64,000 nucleotides of DNA, from positions 1-64,000 of the forward strand of contig JACJZD010000001.1 in assembly GCA_020635795.1 (NCBI GenBank), given 5' to 3'. This stretch comes from Flavobacteriales bacterium (lineage in GTDB: Bacteria; Bacteroidota; Bacteroidia; Flavobacteriales_E; Vicingaceae). The position numbers and the translations under genes are program-made. Each line of letters opens with the position of its first letter. Position 1 is the first letter of the stretch. A model generated the notes under the pieces. That model saw only the letters and a list, made by a program, of their open reading frames with translations. It ran no database searches and was not told the origin of the DNA. Positions 35,986 to 43,233 of this stretch are shown here, one piece after another.

Positions 35986-36800
35986 GAGTTGTTCTTTGGA
36001 TTGGAAAGGAGCCAAATCAAATAGCTCTTTTAAATAAAATTTCAAAACAACACCAAGTTTTAGGTGTTGTTTTAGAAACAAAACAAGGGATAGTTAAAAA
36101 AAGAAAACTTACCTTAAACATCGTTATCAAAAAAGTTATTGAAAGAATACTCTTAAGGAAAGTAGCTGTAACATGGAAGATGTTAATGGAACATTATAAG
36201 AAGCACTTTGTAGATATTTCGTGTTCAAATATTATAGAAGTTACAAATATCAATTCAAAAGAAGTTATTGATTTTACAAATTCATTGGAATGTGAATTAA
36301 TCCTAGTTTCAGGAACACTTATTATAAAAAAGCACATGTTTTTGGCAGAATCAACTTATGGAATTATTAATTTACATACAGGTCTTTCTCCATATATAAA
36401 AGGGGGTCCGAATTGTACAAATTGGTGTATTGCAACTCGCCAGTTTCATTTAATAGGTAATTCCGTAATGTGGTTGAATGAAGGAATAGATAGTGGAGAA
36501 TTGATTTTAACAGAATGTACTAAATTTGATGGTAATGAGTCTTTTTTTGAAATACATTTAAAGGTAATGGAACATGCTCATGAATTGTATCTTAAAGCAT
36601 TGAAATTGATAGAAAGCAATGAGGCGAATCGGGTTAATCAAGATATAATAGGGTGTGGTACAACTTATTACACAAGGGATTGGGGTTTAATTTGGCAAAT
36701 AAGATTATGTAAAAATTTGAAACAATTTAGTAAAGTGATTAATTCGAATGAGTACAAATTTTTACAGGAAAAAGTAGTAAAGGTTGATTTAAAGAATTGA
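35982..36800 (+). CDS. Formyltransferase-family protein (sugar N-formyltransferase-like)
   Basis: The catalytic triad of the methionyl-tRNA formyltransferase fold is intact: N130 and H132 in GIINLHTGLSPYIKGGPN and D170 in NEGIDSGELI. At 272 residues it lacks the C-terminal tRNA-binding domain of Fmt and resembles sugar N-formyltransferases using 10-formyl-tetrahydrofolate. Placed after a deacetylase and in a locus with a WecE-type aminotransferase, it most likely formylates an amino sugar. The acceptor is inferred. Four-base overlaps on both sides show tight coupling. Confidence 0.82.
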   Translation: MRVVLWIGKEPNQIALLNKISKQHQVLGVVLETKQGIVKKRKLTLNIVIKKVIERILLRKVAVTWKMLMEHYKKHFVDISCSNIIEVTNINSKEVIDFTNSLECELILVSGTLIIKKHMFLAESTYGIINLHTGLSPYIKGGPNCTNWCIATRQFHLIGNSVMWLNEGIDSGELILTECTKFDGNESFFEIHLKVMEHAHELYLKALKLIESNEANRVNQDIIGCGTTYYTRDWGLIWQIRLCKNLKQFSKVINSNEYKFLQEKVVKVDLKN

Positions 36801-38026
36801 TGAATAAAAAACAGGTATTATATATTTCGTATGATGGAATGACTGACCCACTTGGGCAAAGCCAAGTATTACCTTATTTGGTTGGTTTATCAAAAGAAGG
36901 TTTTCAATTTACGCTTGTTTCATGCGAAAAAAAAGAGCGTTACAGTAAAAATAAATCTATTATTGAAGATATTTGTTTTCAATATAATATTGATTGGAAG
37001 CCCATTTTTTACACTAAAACACCTCCTGTTTTTTCTACCGTTTGGGATATAATTAAACTCAATAAAAGAGCAAAAAAACTTCATCAAAAAAAACAGTTTC
37101 AACTTATACATTGTCGCAGTTATATACCCTCATTAATCGGATTAGCTTTTAAACAAAAGTATGGTGTTAAATTTATTTTTGATATGCGTGGGTTTTGGGC
37201 TGATGAGCGTGTAGATGGTGGGATATGGAATCTTAAAAATCCTCTTTTTAAACAGGTTTATAAGTATTTTAAAAAGAAAGAAAAAGAATATTTAACACAT
37301 GCTGATAAAATCATTTCTTTAACCGATAATGGGAAAAAAGAAATGTTGAATTGGGATATACCAAACTTGTATGCTGAAAAAATAACAGTAATACCTTGTG
37401 CAGCAGATTACAACCTCTTTGAATTAGTAACATCTGATAAAAAAGAAAAGGCTAAATACAATTTAAACTTAAATAATGATGAGTTTGTGCTTTCTTATAT
37501 AGGTTCTTTAGGAACTTGGTATTTGGTTGATGAGATGTTGTTGTTTTTCTCGATTTTGAAATCAAAATATCAAGATGCAAAATTTCTAATTATTACTCCT
37601 GACGATAAGAAAACTATTTTTGACTTAGGAAGCAAATACAAGCTAGAACCCGAAGATTTTAGAATTCAATTTGTACAAAGAAATCAGTTGCCAATGGTCG
37701 CTTATGCATCTAATGTAAGTATTTTTTTTATAAAACCTTCATATTCTAAAAAAGCAAGTTCACCTACAAAAATGGGCGAATTATTGGCTATGGGGATACC
37801 AATTATTTGTAATAATAATGTTGGAGATGTGGAAGAAATTATCAATACTACAGGAGGAGGATTTTGTATTACAGAAATGAATGAAGCCAATTTCACAAAG
37901 ATTGTTGATTCTTTAGAGCAATTTGCTGATTTTATTGGGTCACATGTAAGGGAAAAATCAAGAGATTACTATGATTTACAAAAGGGATTAAATTTGTATA
38001 TTTCTGTTTATAAAGAATTATTTTAA
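36797..38026 (+). CDS. Family 4 glycosyltransferase
   Basis: The 409 residues begin QVLYISYDGMTDPLGQSQVL, a start typical of GT4 enzymes in Bacteroidota polysaccharide loci. The middle has FIFDMRGFWADERVDGG. The C-terminal half has SYIGSLGTWYLVDEM and KMGELLAMGIPIICNNNVGD as the donor-binding region. It is soluble or peripheral. It overlaps the formyltransferase gene by four bases and leaves 14 bases to the next methyltransferase. Confidence 0.88.
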   Translation: MMNKKQVLYISYDGMTDPLGQSQVLPYLVGLSKEGFQFTLVSCEKKERYSKNKSIIEDICFQYNIDWKPIFYTKTPPVFSTVWDIIKLNKRAKKLHQKKQFQLIHCRSYIPSLIGLAFKQKYGVKFIFDMRGFWADERVDGGIWNLKNPLFKQVYKYFKKKEKEYLTHADKIISLTDNGKKEMLNWDIPNLYAEKITVIPCAADYNLFELVTSDKKEKAKYNLNLNNDEFVLSYIGSLGTWYLVDEMLLFFSILKSKYQDAKFLIITPDDKKTIFDLGSKYKLEPEDFRIQFVQRNQLPMVAYASNVSIFFIKPSYSKKASSPTKMGELLAMGIPIICNNNVGDVEEIINTTGGGFCITEMNEANFTKIVDSLEQFADFIGSHVREKSRDYYDLQKGLNLYISVYKELF

Positions 38027-38040
38027 GATAAATTTGCCAA

Positions 38041-38952
38041 ATGAACTTTTTACCTTATAATAGATTTCCAACAAAAGAGATAAAACTTGTAAATGATAAA
38101 TCTATAGCTTCTTTTTTAATTGATAATGATTCAAATTTTGATGAAGAAACGGTTAAATCATTTGGAGATGAATGGTTAAAGTTTAATTTATTTTCAGAAG
38201 AAGAAATTAAACTTGCAGGTAATCAGTATTTTGATTTAGTTGGGGAAGATATTTTAAATAAGGAAACTATTGTCCTTGATTTGGGGTGCGGAAGTGGTAG
38301 GTGGACAAAGTTTATATCGAAAAAGGTAAAGATAGTTGAAGCAATTGATCCTAGTGATGCTATTATTTCTGCAGCTAATTTAAATAAAAATGAAGAAAAT
38401 GTTAGAATTACCCAAGCAAGTGTAAGTAATATTCCATTTGAAGATGAAAGTTTTGATTTTGTTATATGTTTGGGAGTTTTACATCATATTCCTAATACAT
38501 CTCAAGCACTTATTGATGTTGTAAAAAAAATTAAAACTGGGGGATCTATATTGCTTTATTTATATTACAACCTTGATAATAGGGGTATGTTGTATAAATA
38601 CTTATTCAAAATTTCAACAGTTTTTAGATTAATGATTAGTAAATTACCTCATGGATTAAAGAAATTGACATGTGATATAGTGGCTGTAGTTGTTTATTTA
38701 CCTTTGGTTTTAATCACAAGAAGTTTAATTAATTTATTTGGGACAAAAAGTTGGATTAAAAAAATTCCATTGTCATATTATTCAGATAAATCATTTAACA
38801 TCATTCGAAATGATGCTTTAGATCGATTTGGAACACCATTAGAACAACGATTTAGTAAAATTCAAATAGAACAAATGATGTTGAAATCAGGATTAACAAA
38901 AATTGTTTTCTCTGATAACGAACCGTATTGGCATGTTTTGGGTACAAAATAA
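38041..38952 (+). CDS. Class I SAM-dependent methyltransferase
   Basis: The 303-residue protein has a conserved N-terminal lead (FGDEWLKFNLFSEEE), then VLDLGCGSGRWTKFIS (motif I), VEAIDPSDAIISAA (motif II) and ESFDFVICLGVLHHI (motif III). This is the third methyltransferase in the operon, after the FkbM-type and Methyltransf_11-type ones. The C-terminal third has hydrophobic stretches (VVVYLPLVLITRSLIN), which may mean membrane association. The substrate is unknown. The following glycosyltransferase starts one base after its stop. Confidence 0.85.
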   Translation: MNFLPYNRFPTKEIKLVNDKSIASFLIDNDSNFDEETVKSFGDEWLKFNLFSEEEIKLAGNQYFDLVGEDILNKETIVLDLGCGSGRWTKFISKKVKIVEAIDPSDAIISAANLNKNEENVRITQASVSNIPFEDESFDFVICLGVLHHIPNTSQALIDVVKKIKTGGSILLYLYYNLDNRGMLYKYLFKISTVFRLMISKLPHGLKKLTCDIVAVVVYLPLVLITRSLINLFGTKSWIKKIPLSYYSDKSFNIIRNDALDRFGTPLEQRFSKIQIEQMMLKSGLTKIVFSDNEPYWHVLGTK

Positions 38953-38953
38953 T

Positions 38954-40024
38954 ATGTGTAAAAAAATTTTAATTGTAACACACCATCGTAAAGATAGATC
39001 TCCTGGTCAAAGATTTAGATTTGAACAATATCTAGATTTTATTTCGGCTAATAACATTCAATTTGAATGGGATATTTTGTTGTCTAAAGAAGATGATTTA
39101 ATATTTTATTCAAATAGAAACATTAGTAAAATAGTATTAATAATTAAGCTTTTTTTTAAGCGGTTAAAAACGGTGAGAAAAGCAAAAAATTACGATGCAA
39201 TTTTCATTTTTAGAGAGACATTTGTTGTAGGGGGTGCATTCTTTGAAAGATGGATACATAAACGAAATCCAAATATTATTTTTGATTTTGATGATGCAAT
39301 ATGGCTCAAAAATGTATCAAATCAAAACAAAAAATTTGAGTGGTTAAAAAAACCAGAAAAGACAAATGACATCATTAAAATTTCAAAAGTAATAATTACA
39401 GGAAACAGTTATTTATCTCAGTATACTAGAAAAATTAATCCTAAAGTTGTTGTAATTCCGACAACGATTGATACATCGTATCATTTTGTAAGAAATAATA
39501 ACTGTAAAGATGTAGTTACAATTGGATGGACAGGTTCCTCCACTACCTTGCCTTATTTTGAAGAAATATTGCCAGAATTAGAAAAATTAAAATTAGAGTT
39601 TGGTGATAGAATAAACTTTCAAGTTATTGTTGATATTAATAAATATTATTCATCTATAAATACACAAACAACCCCTTGGTCAATAGAAAAAGAGATAGAG
39701 GATTTATCTAAAATAGATATAGGTTTAATGCCATTGCCTGATACAGAATGGGCGAAGGGAAAATGTGGCTTTAAAGCATTACAGTATATGAGCTTAGAAA
39801 TACCTGCTATTGTTTCTGCTGTCGGAGTAAATAAAGAAATTATTAATGATAATGAAAATGGATTTTTAATTTATAATAATGAGTGGATTGATAAAATCAA
39901 AATTTTATTAAACAATCCTGAAATAAGAGTTAATATTGGGCGGAGAGCAAGGAAAACAATTGAGCAAGAGTATTCTGTGGAATCAAATAAATTGAAATAT
40001 TTAAAGATATTTAAAGATATTTAA
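38954..40024 (+). CDS. Family 4 glycosyltransferase
   Basis: I start at ATG 38954 (MCKKILIVTHHRKDRSPGQR). The frame opens 51 bases earlier, inside the methyltransferase gene, without adding conserved sequence. FDFDDAIWLKN and VTIGWTGSSTTLPYFEEILP are typical of a GT4 subgroup from polysaccharide loci. CGFKALQYMSLEIPAIVSAV is the donor-site region. It is the last gene of the 13-gene plus-strand operon and its stop overlaps that of the convergent membrane-protein gene by four bases. Confidence 0.87.
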   Translation: MCKKILIVTHHRKDRSPGQRFRFEQYLDFISANNIQFEWDILLSKEDDLIFYSNRNISKIVLIIKLFFKRLKTVRKAKNYDAIFIFRETFVVGGAFFERWIHKRNPNIIFDFDDAIWLKNVSNQNKKFEWLKKPEKTNDIIKISKVIITGNSYLSQYTRKINPKVVVIPTTIDTSYHFVRNNNCKDVVTIGWTGSSTTLPYFEEILPELEKLKLEFGDRINFQVIVDINKYYSSINTQTTPWSIEKEIEDLSKIDIGLMPLPDTEWAKGKCGFKALQYMSLEIPAIVSAVGVNKEIINDNENGFLIYNNEWIDKIKILLNNPEIRVNIGRRARKTIEQEYSVESNKLKYLKIFKDI

Positions 40025-41337
40025 TTGGTCTGTTCCTTTGATTTATAATAAACAATTATTAGGCTTGTAATAAAAAACATTTCGGCTGGTATTTTATAAC
40101 GCGAAAGTGCTCCAAAATTATAAGAACTAATTCCCACTACCACACCAAAAATTATTGCAAAAAGCATCATAAAAAAAGCCTCTTTACTTTTAAAAAGTAG
40201 AATAAATAGTCTTAATCGTAATTTTATTACTAAATATAAGAAAAAAATAAAAAGAACTAATCCTTCAAAAGCACCTAACAATGTAGGTAGATTACGTACT
40301 TCCCACAAATATGGTCTAAAAAAAGTAACATTTAGTGCTGCTGGTGCAATTGATAACATTCCTAAAGGTGTGAAATCCATATCGCCTAAAGTATAGCCTG
40401 ATTGATCTTGGGTTTCTGCTAAGTAGGTGTGCCATCCCTGAAACCCCTCAAGAGTTTTATCTATGTTTTCTAAGTTGTATTTTCCTGCACTTTCAGAGAA
40501 ACTGAGTGTTAGGAAGTATCCTGAAATTAAAAGGAATACTAGCAGTATAGGTAGTATAATGATTCGAATAAAAGAACCTTTTATTAATTCTTTAGAGCTA
40601 GATTGTATCCAAATAAAAAAACAAGGTATAAGAACATACAAAATATAAGGCTTTAACTTAAATAGGATATAAGCGCCTATTACTAAAATTAGGATACTTA
40701 ATATTTTTTTTCGATTAAAAATAAACAGGTTTGATACTGTATAAATCAACCAGCCTATTATGCCTTGGGTAACAGTGTCTTTTAATATACCAGAACTCCA
40801 AAGTATTGCAGTTGGGACGAAAAAAAAACCAATTAATAAATATTTTGAGATGTTTGGGTATAATTTAGATAGGTTTGAGTATCCAAACCAAAGCCCAAGA
40901 AATGAAGTGAATGCGAATAAAATGGAGGTTAATAAATAGCTGTTTAATCCTATAAAAGTTAATAAAATAGTGTTATAAGCCATTGTAAAAACATCGTTTG
41001 CTCTATAAATATAATTATGTTCAAAACTATAGTCATCAATTAGTTGCTCTGATGATAACAACATTTTTAGATTATCTAAAGGATTGTCAATTATATAATT
41101 AACCCATCCTTCAGCTGCATTGAAATAAAAAAAGGTGTCTCCACCTTTATAATAATAAATAGAAAAAAGTGCGAAAAAAATCCCGCCAAATAATTTTGCA
41201 GAAAGTGCCCATAAAAAGTATTTGTATTCTGGATTTTCGTGTTTTTTTATACGAATATAAAACAATGCAAACACATAAATAATAAACAAGTATAAAAATG
41301 CTAATACAAAATCATATAGTCCTAATTCTGGAATCAT
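40021..41337 (-). CDS. Polytopic membrane protein, candidate polysaccharide polymerase (Wzy-like)
   Basis: The 438 residues contain about 10-12 membrane helices and one large extracytoplasmic loop (about residues 270-330, rich in D, Q and G). PTAILWSSGILKDT resembles a motif seen in some polymerase or glycan-associated membrane proteins. Wzy polymerases are poorly conserved and usually assigned from topology and context; both fit here, and no other Wzy candidate is in the locus. A membrane glycosyltransferase of unknown type is the alternative. It is on the opposite strand to the operon and overlaps the aminotransferase gene by four bases. Confidence 0.6.
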   Translation of the reverse strand: MIPELGLYDFVLAFLYLFIIYVFALFYIRIKKHENPEYKYFLWALSAKLFGGIFFALFSIYYYKGGDTFFYFNAAEGWVNYIIDNPLDNLKMLLSSEQLIDDYSFEHNYIYRANDVFTMAYNTILLTFIGLNSYLLTSILFAFTSFLGLWFGYSNLSKLYPNISKYLLIGFFFVPTAILWSSGILKDTVTQGIIGWLIYTVSNLFIFNRKKILSILILVIGAYILFKLKPYILYVLIPCFFIWIQSSSKELIKGSFIRIIILPILLVFLLISGYFLTLSFSESAGKYNLENIDKTLEGFQGWHTYLAETQDQSGYTLGDMDFTPLGMLSIAPAALNVTFFRPYLWEVRNLPTLLGAFEGLVLFIFFLYLVIKLRLRLFILLFKSKEAFFMMLFAIIFGVVVGISSYNFGALSRYKIPAEMFFITSLIIVYYKSKEQTN

Positions 41338-42464
41338 ATAACTTCAAAAAATGATTTTATACGATTACAAACCAACTCAACATTATTTTTTTCTAATCCA
41401 TAAAACAAAGGTAACCTCACAACTCTCTCACTTTCTATTTTACTAAAATCATTACCTGAAGAAATAAACTTATATTTAATACCCATATCACTCAAATGTA
41501 AAGGAGAATAATGGAAATAAGCACTAACACCAGACTGGCTTAAGTTAGAAATCAATTTATCCCTAACATCTATATTTTTTACTTTAATAAAAAAAATGTG
41601 AGCATTATGGTTGTTGGTAGGTTCAGGAAAATCAATCAATCCTTTTTCTTTTAACGGTTGTAAACCTTTTTGATATAAACTGTATAGCTCTTTTCGAGTG
41701 TTGGTTACTGATTTCAAACTTTGTAGTTGACCATACAAAAATGCAGCATTAATTTCGCTCAAACCATAACTTGAACCTAAACTTTTCCAGCTGTATGTAG
41801 AAATTTTACCTTCAAGAAATTTTTTCCTATCGGTTCCTTTCTCCAAAATAATGTCAATTTTTTCAACCAATTTGCTATTATTTATCAGGATAGCACCACC
41901 TTCTCCGCAATGTATGTTTTTAGTATCGTGAAAACTTAAGCATCCTACATCACCAAATGTTCCCAAGTGTTTATTTTGGCAATAAGAATCAATGCTTTGT
42001 GCTGCATCTTCAATTAAAAAGAGATTGTTTTTTTTACAAAATTCAACGATTTTTTCAATATTTTCTGCTAGTCCAGCATAATGAACTAACACCACAGCTT
42101 TAGTCTTTTTGGTAAGTGCTTTTTCCAGTAAAGTCTCGTCCAAACACATTGTTTTCGGATTGATATCTACAAAAACTAAATTAGCTCCTCTCAACGCAAA
42201 TGCATTTGCTGAAGAAACAAAAGTATATGACGGTATTATAACTTCGTCTTCTGGTTTCAATCCAATAGCTAAAGCTGATAATTCAAGAGCAGAAGTACAG
42301 CTTGTTGTTAATCGAATTTCTTTACATCCAGTTAGTTTAGATAATTCTTCTTCGCACATCCTCGAGAATTTTCCGGGTGATGAAAATACTTTTTCTTGGA
42401 TTACTTCATTGATGTAAGTAACTTCGTTTCCAGAAATATAAGGTATGTTAAAAGGAATTTTCAA
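41334..42464 (-). CDS. wecE: WecE-type dTDP-4-dehydro-6-deoxy-sugar aminotransferase
   Basis: This DegT/DnrJ/EryC1/StrS-family PLP enzyme has Lys182 in SFHDTKNIHCGEGG as the Schiff-base lysine and Asp153 in IEDAAQSID for the PLP nitrogen. The TKNI-x-CGEGG context and the N-terminus KIPFNIPYISG are characteristic of WecE/RffA, which makes dTDP-4-amino-4,6-dideoxygalactose. Start is TTG 42462-42464, back to back with the divergent rdgB ATG. Its amino-sugar product could be the acceptor for the formyl- or acetyltransferase of the locus. No rmlA or rmlB is in the window. Confidence 0.85.
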   Translation of the reverse strand: MKIPFNIPYISGNEVTYINEVIQEKVFSSPGKFSRMCEEELSKLTGCKEIRLTTSCTSALELSALAIGLKPEDEVIIPSYTFVSSANAFALRGANLVFVDINPKTMCLDETLLEKALTKKTKAVVLVHYAGLAENIEKIVEFCKKNNLFLIEDAAQSIDSYCQNKHLGTFGDVGCLSFHDTKNIHCGEGGAILINNSKLVEKIDIILEKGTDRKKFLEGKISTYSWKSLGSSYGLSEINAAFLYGQLQSLKSVTNTRKELYSLYQKGLQPLKEKGLIDFPEPTNNHNAHIFFIKVKNIDVRDKLISNLSQSGVSAYFHYSPLHLSDMGIKYKFISSGNDFSKIESERVVRLPLFYGLEKNNVELVCNRIKSFFEVI

Positions 42465-43052
42465 ATGTTAAAACTTGTTTTCGCTACAAATAACAAAAAT
42501 AAAATTAAAGAAATAAAGCATTTAATAGGTAATTCTATCGAATTATTGAGTTTAGAGGATATTGGATGTGTAGAAGATATTCCTGAAACTTCTGATACCA
42601 TTCAGGGTAATGCTATTCAAAAGGCAAAATATGTTTATGATAATTATGGATACAATTGTTTTGCCGACGATACAGGACTTGAAATTGATGAATTAAATGG
42701 AGAGCCTGGTATTTATTCTGCACGTTATGCTGGTGAGCAAAGAAATTCTGAAGATAATATGAATAAAGTGTTGGAAAAATTGAATGATGCAACCAACAGA
42801 AATGCTCAATTTAAAACAGTAATCGCATTAATAATTAATGGAGAGATATCTTGTTTTGAAGGGATTGTTAAAGGTGAAATGACTCGTGTTAGGAGTGGCG
42901 AAGAAGGCTTTGGATACGACCCAATTTTTAAACCAAAGGGGTATGATATAACGTATTCAGAAATGAATTTGGAGTTGAAAAATAAAATCAGTCATAGGGC
43001 TTTGGCTACACATCAATTAATTGAACATCTGCAAAAGATGAGTTCGTTCTAA
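42465..43052 (+). CDS. rdgB: XTP/dITP pyrophosphatase (RdgB/HAM1)
   Basis: This house-cleaning enzyme hydrolyses non-canonical purine nucleotides (dITP, XTP). I start at ATG 42465 (195 residues, MLKLVFATNNKNKIKEI); the longer open frame lies in wecE and encodes nothing conserved. The substrate and metal motifs are all present: ATNNKNKIKEI, CFADDTGLEIDELNGEPG, YSARYAG, and GFGYDPIF followed by SHRALA. AAAGGA 14 bases upstream could serve as a ribosome-binding site. It is followed by the foldback repeat. Confidence 0.95.
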   Translation: MLKLVFATNNKNKIKEIKHLIGNSIELLSLEDIGCVEDIPETSDTIQGNAIQKAKYVYDNYGYNCFADDTGLEIDELNGEPGIYSARYAGEQRNSEDNMNKVLEKLNDATNRNAQFKTVIALIINGEISCFEGIVKGEMTRVRSGEEGFGYDPIFKPKGYDITYSEMNLELKNKISHRALATHQLIEHLQKMSSF

Positions 43053-43056
43053 AAAT

Positions 43057-43226
43057 AAACCACATAGATACATAGTTGTTTGTGAAATCAAAAAAGTTTT
43101 TTCGACAAATTCAGCATGAACATAGCTTTCTATAGTTATCCCGATTTATCGGGATAAAACTATTGTATGGCTATATAAAAGAATTGTTCAATGTGAATAG
43201 TAGAAATCTATGTGTCTATGTGGTAA
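43057..43226. repeat. MITE-like foldback element
   Basis: ACCACATAGATACATAG (43059-43075) and CTATGTGTCTATGTGGT (43208-43224) are inverted repeats matching at 16 of 17 positions. They bound a stretch of about 170 bases that fills the gap between rdgB and the TonB receptor gene. At its centre ATCCCGAT-TT-ATCGGGAT (43138-43155) is a perfect hairpin extended by imperfect pairing of CATAGC and ATAGTT with matching bases beyond. No open frame is present. I see no clear target-site duplication. Confidence 0.65.
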
Positions 43227-43233
43227 ATTTTAG

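Noticed and set aside
42396..42464. Upstream start for rdgB
   Set aside because: The extra 23 residues are antisense to the start of wecE and precede the conserved RdgB N-terminus.
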